From positions 27,042,473 to 27,106,472 of the forward strand of contig NC_057811.1 of assembly GCF_018294505.1 (NCBI RefSeq): a stretch of DNA of 64,000 nt, given 5' to 3'. The notes below the pieces were generated by a model. The model had not been told where the DNA came from, searched no databases, and was given only the letters and a program-made list of their open reading frames with translations. This DNA comes from Triticum aestivum. Taxonomy: Eukaryota > Streptophyta > Magnoliopsida > Poales > Poaceae. Position 1 is the stretch's first letter, and every line of letters starts with the position of its first letter. The translations under genes and the position numbers were made by a program. Below, piece after piece: positions 1 to 11,830 of this stretch.

Positions 1-748
1 AAGGCAATCAGGTAACATGCATGATGGGAGGTGTCTTTCCAAGGTACTGATGGCATTCTAGAGCTCACCGTCCGGGAGTCTTGCTTGGACCTGCCACTGC
101 CATTGCTACTCCACTGCAAAGGCAGAAGAACTAGGTACGGTAAGCAGTTCCTTTTTCCTTAGTCCAGTGTTTTGAGGTGGCTAGTAATCAAATCAGCTTC
201 CAGTGTCCTTGTTTTCAGATTATCCAGCATATTTTCTGTTGATTTTTTTGGGTTCATGGGCAGTGGTGATACTTTTGTGAACGGGTCGAGTGTTGACTGT
301 CGAAGAAATTAGTGAAGACAGAAGAACAAGTGAAGCTACTGTTGTTTGTATCTGAAACTATATTAGCTCGGGATCTTAATGCATCCAGATTTTCCATGGC
401 TGCCTGCACCTGAAACTTGGATCACGCAAGAGTTGAGATGAACATTTGGTTGCGTGGTGTGCTTCTAGGTGCTTGAACTGCAGATCATAGTTAGGGATGC
501 AAGTCCAGTGATTTCACTTGGTTTAAATTCCATCCCAGTTTAATTGTATATCGAATTTTGAATTTTTGTCAAGCAATTTTAGTAGCACGGGTCAATTGGC
601 CCGTCCAGCTGACGCATTTGCATTCCTAACCATATGTGTCCTGATGTTTTAAGTGAGGATTCTCATTTTCTTCTCTTGTCAGTGCAATCAATAAGAAAAT
701 ATACATGATCTTCGTACCGCGTGCTGAACATATTTGCCTGAATTGCAG
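1..748 (+). other. Upstream region and probable 5' leader intron of the AARE gene
   Basis: The first confident coding exon downstream is preceded by a good splice acceptor (ending TTGCAG at 748), so at least one more exon lies upstream, either in about the first 140 bases or outside the window. A possible donor reading AG/GTACGG lies near 134. I see no convincing start codon or transit peptide here. The exon may be non-coding leader, or may encode an N-terminal extension as in some plant AARE proteins. Confidence 0.4.
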
Positions 749-790
749 ATTTTTAGGTTAGCCCAGTATACTGTCTCCCTATTGTCAGAC

Positions 791-3700
791 ATGCAAGACT
801 CTCAGTCTGCTTTTAAGAAAGAAGATCCGTTGGGAATGGATGCAATGTCATCTGAAGAATTTGCTTCGCAGTCCAAGTTGCTGCAAGAATTCACCAATGT
901 CCCAAGCATTGAAAGTGCTTGGCTTTTCAAAACCAACAATGGTAGGACTGATATTTCTATCTATACCTCGTTCACAATCATCATCTAGTTCTTCTCGAAC
1001 AGGAGCTATATCAGAGCTGGTCTAATTAAAGCATTCCTCGCTACATTATTGCAGAAGACAGATCCACAGCAATGTTTTCCATTAGTCAGCCGGACCTGCT
1101 GGCAAACAAGAAGAGGAAATATATTTTGCATTCCCATATAGTGACACATGGAACCATGCCTCTCGAGTGTCATTGGTCTCCTTTCCCAATTGAAATGACC
1201 GGAGTGTCGGCTGTCGTTCCATCCCCTTCGGGGTCGAAGCTTCTGGTGGTGCGGAACGGGGAGAAAGGTTCGCGTACGACACTTCAGATTGTTAATCAAT
1301 CACATGTGGAGAAGGAGATACATGTTGATCAGTCTATCCATGGTCCACTTTATACCGATGAGTGGTAAATGTACAGCATGAAGTCTGCATTTCCAGTCTC
1401 TGCTTCACTGCTATATGTAACATATGACATTATGTTTGTTCTCGGTACTGCAGGTTTCATGGGATTTCCTGGAACCATGAAGAGACCTTCATAGCATACA
1501 TCGCTGAACAGTCGCCTCAACCAAAACCAACTTTCGACAATGCTGGATATAGAAAGGGAGGCTCTTCTGAGGAAGACTGTAATAGCTGGAGAGGACAGGG
1601 GGATTGGGAAGAGGACTGGGGTGAAACTTACTCCAGAAAGGGGAGACCCTCATTGTTTGTTCTTGATATTGCTAGGTCTCTTATATTAGCACACCTTCTA
1701 ATGAACATGTCAATTATCAATCCTTGATCCAACAGTATGGCTTACTAAACCAAGCATGTATTGATCTTTGGTGCATGCAGTGGAGAAGTACGTGCTGCTA
1801 GAGACGTTACGAAATCAATGAGTGTTGGTCAAGTTGTTTGGGCTCCGCCATCTTCAAGCGGTCATCAGAAGCTTTTGGTCTTCGTGGGATGGTTAGAACA
1901 CAACGGGTTTCAGAGCACCGCTAGGAAACTCGGCATCAAGTACTGTTCTAACAGGCCATGTTCTCTCTATGCAATTCATTCCCCTTTTGAAGAAGAACCA
2001 AATGCCGATAACGCGTCAAATAGGTGAGCTCATGTTGTAACTCTGGAATTTTAGTGTATCTGCATATACTACAGTTTTATTCAAATGGAAGGAGAAAGCA
2101 ACTCTTAACTGCTATGTATGTAATATGATGGATCCCTTTTGTTCTTCCAGTGGTAGTGAGTCAGTACCTGCTTCAGTAGCAACGAACTTAACCCCAAGCA
2201 TAAGCAGCGCTTTATTTCCACGGTTCAGGTAATGCCTGTATTAATAATACTCTTGCACCTTCTTGAAAGAATTCAAACTGATGCTTTTCACCGAGGATAG
2301 TGGGGCACATAATGCTCATCTTTTCTGTCAACAGCAAGGATGGAAAACTCCTGGTGTTTCTATCTTCGAAATGTGCAGTAGATAGTGGGGCACACAATGC
2401 CACAGATTCGCTGCATAGAATCAACTGGCCTTCTGACTGGAAAGCAGATGAACAACTCAGCGTGACCGATGTGGTATGGTCACATATATAACCTGCTTAT
2501 CTCAATATGATCTGCGCTCTGAACCATATTTGAATTACGCCAGGTTCCTGTTGTAATGTGCCCTCAAGATGGATGTTTTCCTGGCCTATACTGCTCAGCC
2601 ATGCTGTCTGATCCTTGGCTTTCTGATCATTGCACAATGGTGTTGACATCTGCTTGGAGAAGTACTGAAGTGATACTGTCAATAGATGTGTTAAGGTAAA
2701 TGAATAAAATAAAAGTTGCCGGCATGCACCTTAAAGGATCACTTTTCATATTATTATTTTTGTTTCATTTGGCAGTGGGGAAGTAACTAGAATAAGTCCA
2801 CAAGACTCAGATTACTCATGGAGCACCCTTGCAATAAGTGGCAACAATGTCCTCTCCGGTAATTCTACTTGCGATCAGAGGCAGTGTGTGTATGCATATA
2901 ATCTTCTTATTTTCAGTGCTAACATATGTTTCTCTCCTGACCGTACTAGTGTCGAGTAGCCCCATCGACCCTCCTCAAATTAGGTATGGTCGTCGAGCGT
3001 CAACAGAGGATCATGATGGCCGTTGCGCGTGGGTTTGGGACGAAGTTACGAGTCCGTTGACAGCAGCCAGTAACAAGGTTCCTTGCAGACTGCTGCAAAT
3101 TTCTCAGTAGTATACACATTTTCTTTGCTCAATAATTTACTCAAACATGCATCACTGGTTTTTGTGTGCCGCAGGTGAAGGCTTTGTTATCTCATCACAA
3201 GTTGAGCATACTCAGAATCCCGGTCCCTGACCCCTCTGATGAACTGTCTGACGGTACTGCTTCATCATGCAAACAAATGTTGTGAGCTACTATTATGTAC
3301 CATCATCCTTCACTAGATTATGTATACTTTTTCCTATCCTCAGGTGGTCAGCTTCCATTTGAGGCCATCTTTGTGTCCTGCGAGGATAGTTCACAGAAAC
3401 CAACTGTTTTAATTCTTCATGGTGGCCCACACTCAGCATCTGTCTCAAGCTACTCGAAATCATCGGCGTTTCTCGCGTCACTTGGGTTTAATCTGCTGAT
3501 TGTAAATTACAGGTAAGCAGGGTTTTTTTTATCTTGAAATTTCTCTGCAATTCTGGTAAATGATAACCAATGGGTGTTAGTGTGCCATCATCATCATCTT
3601 ACTCATGCTTTGGTATAAATAAAAAAGAGGTACGCTGGGCTACGGGGAGGAGGCTTTGCAATCACTCCCTGGGAAGGTTGGATCTCAGGTGGGTGGGTCC

Positions 3701-4764
3701 TCTCCAATTGTGTTGTTGATGGTTGTCCTTGTCAACAAAATCAAATAAATTTCTGAACTGTGTTGAACAGGATGTCCAAGATTGTCTTGCGGCACTAGAC
3801 CACGTGATCGAGGAAGGACTGGTGGATGCATCCAGAGTAGCGGTTGTTGGGATCTCGCACGGTGGCTTCTTGACAACCCACTTGATTGGCCAGGTGAGCA
3901 TCCTAGCAACCATGAGAGGCACAGTTGACTGCTTGATACTTGCATTTATATTTCTTCTTCTTCTTCTTCTTCTTTTCGTAGTTAATTTGTCACTTGTCCA
4001 GGCTCCTGAGAGATTTGCTGTGGCGGCGGCTCGAAACCCGGTCTGTAACCTGTCACTGATGATTGGGACCACAGACATCCCAGACTGGTGCTACGCCGTG
4101 GCCTGCGGGACTGAAGCGAGGCGTCTCGCCTCTGAATCACCTTCACTTGATCATCTTCGAATCTTCCACCAGAAATCACCAATTGCCCATATTTCAAAAG
4201 TATGTCCTTCCTTCATTCCTTGATGCCCTGTAGTTGTCGGAACTGGAGCAGTGGGACGATGAAAAACATGTTAGGGTAAACTCGACTGATTCTGATTCTG
4301 CAGGTGAAAGCACCTTTGCTTATGCTTCTCGGAGGAGCAGATCTCCGGGTACCCATGTCCAATGGCCTACAGGTACGCGCATCCATTGTTCGACATATTT
4401 CTAGCATTTTACATCTATCTAACAAACTTACCAACAAATATGAAACGCTCTTCTGCTTCTTTTTTCTCTCGAAAAAACCGCTCTTCTGCTTATATATACC
4501 TTCTTTCCGTGTTGTTACCGGCCATTTCAGTATGCAAGGGCTCTGAGAGAAAGAGGAGGCGAGGTCAAAACCATCATGTTCCCAGAGGACACGCACGAAA
4601 TCGACATGTAAGCCAGACTAAACTGATTCCCCCTCTCATTTTGGGATTCTTGTCATTGTCGTTTCACCTTGGTTCGGATTAATTTGGTTTGCAGACCGCG
4701 GTCGGATTTTGAGAGCTTCCTCAACATGGGGGTCTGGTTCAAGAAATATCTGAAACAGATCTGA
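791..4764 (+). CDS. AARE: Acylamino-acid-releasing enzyme (acyl-peptide hydrolase, S9C prolyl oligopeptidase family), 17 coding exons
   Basis: The family removes N-acylated amino acids from peptides and helps degrade damaged proteins, in the cytosol or chloroplast. Hand-built exons: 749-941, 1055-1364, 1454-1675, 1781-2023, 2151-2228, 2335-2473, 2544-2695, 2776-2858, 2950-3077, 3175-3253, 3344-3512, 3628-3688, 3771-3893, 4002-4199, 4304-4372, 4531-4607, 4695-4764. All junctions are GT-AG and keep one frame. From Met at 791 this gives 783 residues, close to plant AAREs. A beta-propeller domain fills roughly the first 500 residues, followed by an alpha/beta hydrolase domain with HGGPH (about 553-557), nucleophile Ser634 in GISHGG, Asp725 in GGADLRVP and His757 in PEDTHE. 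The catalytic triad is complete. Exon 12 has a weak, purine-rich acceptor (AAAAAG at 3627). The start is uncertain: Met at 836 is also possible, and an upstream exon could extend the protein. Confidence 0.95.
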
Positions 4765-6384
4765 GCCAGAGATTTCGAGGGCTTCCTCAACATAGCCAGA
4801 TAACTTCAAAGGTTTTTTGAAGAAATATTTTTTCTTTGTGAGGCGATCAAAGCATTTGAGAATCGACAATAACAAAGTATTTTTTTCCTAAATAATGAGC
4901 CTAAAGAGAGTGATAATCTGGACTTGTTTCCGAGTACAGTATGCATTAATAGTAACACATCGCTGGACGGGGCGGCATAACCAGCAAGTCAGTGACAAAC
5001 ACACAACAAGTGACCATACGCAACGCGCCCAACATCTGTCTAGTTCTTGGTCGACGCAGCCTAGGAAGAGGTGAGACTGAATTCTGTTTGTGAACAAACC
5101 AATCAACAGTAGAAGTTTTTTTCAAAAACCGATGGTGTTTTCAATTTAAGCCCAGCTGATTGAGGACATCTGTATAGTAACTTATAAGGTGCATAGAAAA
5201 CAAATGAGGGCATCTTCAACGCAGACCATCAAATGCTCACAAACACGTCCAGCCGGGAGGGCATCGGTCATCCAACCATATCCATCAAATGTATGTCCAT
5301 TGTCCAACAGACAGAGGAGAGAGAAGGAAGAGAGAGGAAAAACTGGGTTTGTGGTGAGGTTTGAGGCAGAGTTGGTAGTGCCTGGGCCATGTCCCGACTC
5401 CCCTAGAACTCCCCTGAGTTTGAGGACTGTCTGTGGGATTTCAAACTGTTGGGCTAAGTCCCTCCACAAGGAAGGTGTGTTGGCAGCCCAAAATCAGCCC
5501 GTAAGTCCAACATGTAGCGTGTCTTTACTTTTAGTAGAGTAGTTGACCATGCCTTTACTTTTACACGCTCTCTCTTCTCTTCTGTAACGGACGTTGTAGC
5601 GTGTATTAGAACACTTAGGTGCTTGCGCCGCTAAACCCCTTTACCCCTTCCTTTGAACCATGTTGCATACAATAGTTTAGGTCCGTGCAAGTCTTGCTGA
5701 GTACGTCATGTACTCACCCTTGTTATAACCATAATCTCAGAGGACGGCTAGTAGCAAGTGAGGTGTTCCCCATGGTACATGGCTAGCAAGTTGATTTGAA
5801 TAGAATCAAGCACTGAAGTGAGTGGTTATCTCTTTTGAAGGCGGTCTAGTGTTCGAGGTATTTTGGTCTTCGGGTCAATTATAGTGTAGTTTGTTTTTGT
5901 TGGTCCTAGTTGGTTGTCTTTCAAGGTAGCGTCTTAACTATTGATTGGAGTTCCTGGGGTGTTTACCGGTGATGTTTCGAGGGTCCGGTTTGTGGATGCC
6001 CAAAGATCATGGGGCTTTATGTGCTCTTGGATATTTTAGTTGTTCTGTTGCGTTTTTATTTTTTTGCTTGTAGTTTGTAAGAAAGTCAATGGGTATCTGA
6101 TATATGAAATCAGAGAGGAAGCTCTCGTTTTCAACAAAAAAAGGTGACGTGACACCCTCCATGCGGACCTACAGACTCTCCAATAGTGTAAATGAGTTTG
6201 AGGCCGTTTTCTATTATTCAAAGGATTTATCAAGATGATGCATATAACCAAGAAGAGGCATTGTAGAAGGGGGGTGTTAAGAATAGAATAGTTGCTTAAG
6301 CTAATTGGAATAATTATTAGTTGTTAGATAGGTTGCTTGATTCTCAAGCAACCATGTACTTCCTTCTCTTAAGCCAACCATGTA
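4765..6384. other. Intergenic sequence downstream of AARE
   Basis: This holds the AARE 3' untranslated region and then non-coding DNA. The phrase GCATCTTCAACGCAGACC near 5210 resembles the left end of the Harbinger-like elements found elsewhere in the window, but I see no matching right end. No gene is supported. Confidence 0.5.
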
Positions 6385-6530
6385 CTCCCTCCGTTCGGAA
6401 TTACTTGTCTCGGAAATGGATGTATCTAGAACTAAAATACGTCTAGATACATCCATTTCTGCGACAATTAATTCCGAACGGAGGTCTAGATACATCCATT
6501 TCCGAGACAAGTAATTCCGAACGGAGGGAG
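6385..6530. mobile_element. Stowaway MITE (Tc1/Mariner group) with a doubled right arm
   Basis: The element runs from CTCCCTCCGTTCGG to its exact reverse complement, with TA on both sides (6383-6384 and 6531-6532), as expected for Stowaway. The left arm of about 46 bases pairs perfectly with the outer right arm. A second, diverged copy of the right arm (about 6442-6482) lies just inside it and ends CGAACGGAG, so the right arm is present twice in tandem. Confidence 0.9.
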
Positions 6531-6728
6531 TACCTCCTTGGCTTTCAAGTAACTATGTGTTTACTTGGCTCTCAAGCAATATGTGTACCTCTGCCCCGAT
6601 ATAAATACGCCATTTTAATGAAGACTACTGGATCTTTTAATCATTCATCTTTCTTTCATTACCTTTTACTTCAGACACCTTTTTCCTCTAATCACTTTTG
6701 TGTCCTATTCATTTTCATTGCACGGAGT

Positions 6729-6768
6729 CCCCCCCCCCCCCCACACACACACCACACACACACACACT
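6729..6768. repeat. C-run followed by (CA)n microsatellite
   Basis: About 14 C residues are followed by a run of CA dinucleotides with one interruption. It is a simple repeat in non-coding DNA. Confidence 0.9.
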
Positions 6769-6798
6769 CACCTTCATAGTTAAGCAATAAAAATATGC

Positions 6799-7095
6799 TC
6801 AGTGTGTATGAACTCCATCATCATCACTAATCACAGCACTGACTGCGTCGGCCAACCCTCCCAACACAGACCGAATCCTCCACTTCTTTATTGCCACCAG
6901 AAAGGCAACACTCATCCCAAAGAATATTGTTTGTGACCCCTTGTCCCTAACATACAAGCCTGATCCCAGGATGAAGTTTGTTGTGGAGAATGCCATGAGC
7001 ATGATCGACGCGGTGAACCAGGTGGTCAGTCTGAACATGTTCACCACGTCGATGGACACGGTGGCAATAATGAACGTTGCGCCTATGCAACTGTG
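6799..7095 (-). pseudogene. Fragment of an unrecognised membrane-protein exon
   Basis: An open frame on the minus strand encodes about 86 residues with two hydrophobic stretches (around FTASIMLMAFSTTNFILG and TIFFGMSVAFLVAIKKW). The frame extends upstream to a possible acceptor ending TGCATAG. About 240 bases further upstream, another open stretch (about 7340-7425) ends at a GTAAGT donor, but the phases do not join. I do not recognise the family. It looks like a decayed gene piece rather than a working gene. Confidence 0.25.
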
Positions 7096-7260
7096 ATAAG
7101 CACTAAAATAAGCTTCTCGTGCTTTCTTTCGCCCCTCTTTCGACCGGCAACTTCTCGTGACCTAGTTTGCTGAGCACCGATGGACGTGAATATTAAACTG
7201 ACAACAAGAAAGCCCACATTGTGATGCGGCGGTCGTGTTCCTAGTACCGGAACACAAAGG

Positions 7261-7494
7261 CATAGGATAATCCCCCTCCTAATCAGAGATTGTTGGTTGG
7301 GCCAGTCAGTGAGAGTGATTGATTGAGCTGTATTTGTACACTTACGATCAAGTTTGCAGCTCTGCCTACGGAGAGAACCATGTATTCTCGCAGGTACATA
7401 TCGGCGCCCACGACGCCAATAGTTAGAGTAATAGTTGATGTTCAACCCAGATGAGCAGGAAAATTGTTACTGTTAGGAGGGGGATTATCCTATG
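7261..7494. repeat. Perfect 22-bp inverted repeat with about 190-bp spacer
   Basis: Bases 7261-7282 and 7473-7494 are exact reverse complements (core CATAGGATAATCCCCC). Pairing does not extend outward or inward, and no obvious target duplication flanks it. It may be the ends of a small foldback element or the trace of a local inverted duplication. Confidence 0.8.
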
Positions 7495-8516
7495 TAGACA
7501 TACGATCCTGCCACAAGAGTCCAATTTGTCGAAGCAGAGCCAAGCAACTTTGCGATGCCAAAATCACACAACTGTGGCTCAAAGTCAGATTCAAGCAGGA
7601 TAATGTTCAAAGTGATGTTGCGATGAACGATGAGCGGTCATCTATCAGAAATGGCAGACATATGGTATGTACCCATAGTCTCACAATTTTCTCCAACATC
7701 TGACTCCCTATATATCTAGCTTAAAGGGTAAGGCAGAACCAACCGTAGTGCGCATAAGAAGAATAATCAAATCAAAAATATGAAGGATTTAAAAATATAT
7801 TACTATTATGTAAAGAAAAATATAACTATAATAATTAACTCATCGATTTTTTTTTAATATTGTTTCTACACAACGAAAAGGGCCCATCGGAGGGCAATCT
7901 CATGGATGGAGCCATGGGAGGGGGGACCCATGCCCCCCCTCCCCTCCCCCGATTTTGAGAAAAACCCACATACCCCAAAAAAGTTCATATTAAACAAAAT
8001 ATTGCTTGGCCCTCCCAGAAAGTTCAATAATGCATGCTTGCCACCTCCCTATTGTTTGTTCCATTGTTATGGACATTGCAACCTAAGGGCCTTTGGAACA
8101 ACGTAGAGAAAATACCTTGGCTCTGAGAATGACTTGTTATAGAACCTACAAGTTACAAAAAGGTCAATTGTATGTAAACTATAACGATGGTGCACACCCG
8201 ATATATTCTATGAATTGCTGATATAATTTATATGATTACATACTTCGAATCTCTCGTCATAGCAACTACCTTGTGCCCACTCAAGTCATATTTGGTAGGT
8301 CGCATGCAACCCATACATGCTCTCGGGATGCAAATTCAGTCTGTTTGGTAGTCTGGGATGCACCAAATTCGTGACCCGCTCAAACCTTAAAGCAGCCCTG
8401 GGCCCATTTTCCTAGAGCTGGGCTCCAATGAGCCATGTGTGACACTTGCCTACGCATGTTAATAAGCACGGGAGATGGGATGTATGGACCATTACTCCCC
8501 ACTCCACTCCCGTTAC
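7495..8516. other. Non-coding DNA with decayed repeat sequence
   Basis: The stretch at about 7880-8050 (GGACCCATGCCCCCC and the following AT-rich text) resembles widely dispersed cereal transposon tails but has no definable ends. No gene is supported. Confidence 0.4.
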
Positions 8517-10242
8517 TGTTGGGAATCGTAGCATAATTTAAAATTTTCCTACGCTCACCAAGATGCATCTATGGAGTCTACTAGCAACGAGGGGAAAGGA
8601 GTGGATCTACATACCCTTGTAGATCGCGAGCGGAAGCGTTCCAATGAACGTGGATGACGGAGTCGTACTTGCCGTGATCCAAATCACCGATGACCGAGTG
8701 CCGAACGGACGGCACCTCCGCGTTCAACACACGTACGGTGCAGCGACGTCTCCTCCTTTCTTGATCCAGCAAGGGGGGAGGAGAGGTTGATGGAGATCCA
8801 ACAGCACGACGGCGTGGTGGTGGATGTAGCGGCTCTCCGGCAGGCCTTCGCCGAGCTTCTGCGCGCGAGAGAGAGGTGTTGCAGGGGAGGAGGGAGGCGC
8901 CAAAGGCTGTAGTAGTGCTGCCCTCCCTCCCCCCCCCCTTTATATAGGCCCCCAAGGGGGGTTGCGCAGCCCTTGGAGATGGGATCTCCAAGGGGGGGGG
9001 CGGCGGCCAAGGGGGAAGGGGTTGCCTTGCCCCCCAAGGCAAGGGGAAACTCCCCCCCCCTAGGGTTCCCAACCCTAGGCGCATGGGGGGGAGGCCCAAA
9101 GTGGCGCCCCAGCCCATTAGGGGCTGGTTCCCCTCCACTTTCAGCCCACGGGGCCCTCCGGGACAGGTGGCCCCACCCGGTGGACCCCCGGGACCCTTCC
9201 GGTGGTCCCGGTACAATACCGATAACCCCCGAAACTTTCCCGGTGGCCAAAACTGGACTTCCTATATATAATTCTTCACCTCCGGACCATTCCGGAACCT
9301 CTCGTGACGTCCGGGATCTCATCCGGGACTCCGAACAACTTTCGGGTTTCCGCATACATATATCTCTACAACCCTAGCGTCACCGGACCTTAAGTGTGTA
9401 GACCCTACGGGTTCGGGAGACATGCAGACATGACTGAGACGCCTCTCCGGTCAATAACCAACAGCGGGATCTGGATACCCATGTTGGCTCCCACATGTTC
9501 CACGATGATATCATCGGGTGAACCACGGTGTCGAGGATTCAATCAATCCGTATGCAATTCCCTTTGTCAATCGGTATGTTACTTGCCCGAGATTCGATCG
9601 TCGGTATCCCAATACCTTGTTCAATCTCGTTACCGGCAAGTCTCTTTACTCGTACCGCAATGCATGATCCCGTGACTAACGCCTTAGTCACATTGAGCTC
9701 ATTATGATGATGCATTACCGAGTGGGCCCAGAGATACCTCTCCGTTTACACGGAGTGACAAATCCCAGTCTCGATCCGTGCCAACCCAACAGACACTTTC
9801 GGAGATACCCGTAATGCACCTTTATAGTCACCCAGTTACGTTGTGACGTTTGGCACACCCAAAGCACTCCTACGGTATCCGGGAGTTGCACGATCTCATG
9901 GTCTAAGGAAAAGATACTTGACATTGGAAAAGCTCTAGCAAACGAAACTACACGATCTTTTATGCTATGCTTAAGTTGGGTCTTGTCCATCACATCATTC
10001 TCCTAATGATGTGATCCCGTTATCAATGACATCCTATGTCCATAGTCAGGAAACCATGACTATCTGTTGATCAACGAGCTAGTCAACTAGAGGCTTACTA
10101 GGGACAGGTTGTGGTCTATGTATTCACACATGTATTACGATTTCCGGACAATACAATTATAGCATGAATAAAAGACTATTATCATGAACACAGAAATATA
10201 ATAATAACCATTTATTATTGCCTCTAGGGCATATTTCCAACA
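8517..10242. mobile_element. Solo LTR, Copia superfamily, Angela/BARE/WIS-like
   Basis: The 1,726-bp unit begins TGTTGGGAATCG and ends CCAACA, flanked by a perfect 5-bp target duplication, GTTAC (8512-8516 and 10243-10247). It matches the two LTRs of the complete element at 19206-27915 along its whole length. No internal region is present, so this is a solo LTR left by recombination between two LTRs. Two TATATA stretches (about 8940 and 9262) correspond to the promoter region of such LTRs. Confidence 0.95.
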
Positions 10243-11180
10243 GTTACCACCCAAAGCACCATTCACCCCTCCTTGCACCGTCGGTGGTAGTGCTCACGAG
10301 CACTGGCTCGCCACCATCAATAGTCTTGCAAAGTCGCCCCTCCAATCACGACAAGGTTGCCATCAGTATGTACGAAATTCACGCTTTTCCCTATTTTTTG
10401 TTGATGCAAGCTCACATACTCTTTAATTAGGAACAATGAAATTTGTTAAAGATTCACAAATTTTCCACCCAAATCGTGCAGCCATACATGTCACTTTGTG
10501 AGTTCAATATTCTGTGCTTCCATCAACTATCAAATCCGTTGCTATAGACTGAAGTCATTGCTTCATTTTTTATGAATAATGTTTGCACATCGCATAATTC
10601 TGCATCCAAATGTTGGCAACAAGCATTGCTTTTTTCTCTAAGGTGAAATGTATATGCTTCTACACAGTATCGATTATGTTTTGGTAGTCAAAATTGATGC
10701 TTCCAATATTCATAATTTGTAAGAATCATATATTTGTTTCCTTGGTGAAGTTTGTTCTGAGTGATAGAACCACGTTTCTATCATTTGTCTCATGCTGATG
10801 TTTTAAATTGTCCAAAGCATTCTTTACAACACTAAGTTTGTGCTCCCTACATTTCTCACATATTTGTGTTGCTCATAATTCAAGTCAAAACTTTTGATAC
10901 ATCCTTATCTTCCCAATTTCAAAAATTCCATGCTTCTATATGGTACTATTTATGTTGAGGTAGCTTAACCCGTATGTTTCCAAATGTCATGTTCCCTATG
11001 CATCCTACATGTGTTTCTGCAGTCTAGATAGTTTGCATCAGTAGAGCCATTCTTGGATCTTCATATCGGCTCAGGACCTCGCTATCGAATTGATATTGAA
11101 AAAAGATATGGAGGAGCACGTCACTCAATTCGCCTATCAGTGGTATACAATTCGAATGAGGAATTTGGAGGTTAGTGTCG
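10243..11180. other. AT-rich intergenic DNA
   Basis: No open frame, repeat boundary or RNA gene can be supported here. The text just before the plastid insertion (11040-11170) is not obviously plastid-derived. Confidence 0.4.
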
Positions 11181-11745
11181 GCTCGCCATTAACGTTAAGG
11201 CTATGCCATCCTAACTCCTAAGGTGCTACTAAATGGAAGGATCTTATCAACGTCCATGAATGTGAAATCATAGATCGAACTACCGAATTGGCAAAATTCA
11301 GTGCTATCGCTATCATAGTATCCGCTAAGTTCACGGGCTGGAGATAAGTGGACCCGAACCACTGACATCTGCCACAGGGTAAACCACCGCCTCTCAGGCC
11401 TCCCCGACGGGTTCTACCATAGAGGCCAACGATAGACAATAACCCCCCCCCCCCCCCCCCCCCCCCCCGAACACAGCTTACAACTTTCATCATATTGTGC
11501 TCTCCAAAGAGCAACTCTTCTCAAAATCTCAAAACAAAAGGTGCTGAGTTGGAATCCCATTCTAAGGATTCTTATGGTTCCGGGGAATCCAGTTATAGGA
11601 GAACCAGGAACGGGGAGCTCTCCCCTTTTTCCGCCCGACTCTTTGATCTAAAAAAAGAGTAACAAAAGGAATAAAAAATCTTCCTATTCCCGCTTCTTCT
11701 ATTCAGGACATCATTCCCGTATTGTTTTCTTTTTTAAGGAAAAAA

Positions 11746-11776
<31 letters not shown>

Positions 11777-11830
11777 ACTTCGCTATCTTTCTTTTTCTAT
11801 TGGTTAAGGAATGCTAATAATAAAATAACT
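11181..11830 (-). other. Plastid-derived insertion (NUPT): trnA-UGC intron and 3' exon plus trnA-rrn23 spacer
   Basis: Read on the minus strand, the sequence follows the grass plastid inverted-repeat region. The trnA group II intron tail is followed by the trnA 3' exon (with GGTTCG then CACTTATCTCCAG) and the spacer towards rrn23 (ATGGCATAGCC near 11205). The match is clear from about 11181 to 11640. The next 190 bases include CACCTTTCCCTCACGGTAC, a 23S rRNA-like phrase, and may be a second joined fragment. The insertion has point changes and a run of 26 C residues, so it is a dead nuclear copy. The identification rests on remembered plastid sequence. Confidence 0.8.
11443..11468. repeat. Run of 26 C residues inside the plastid insertion
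   Basis: Plastid genomes have a short G/C run at this point of the trnA intron. Here it is 26 bases long, indicating slippage expansion after transfer to the nucleus or an assembly uncertainty. Confidence 0.9.

Noticed and set aside
3723..4223. 166-codon continuous frame as a separate gene
   Set aside because: It reads through an intron of AARE. The parts before 3893 and after 4002 are exons 13 and 14.
8581..9355. Long minus-strand open frames (over 200 codons), repeated near 19272-20042, 26264-27028 and 41376-42140
   Set aside because: They lie inside the Copia LTRs, recur in every LTR copy, and are Pro/Gly-rich translations of GC-rich LTR sequence, not conserved proteins.
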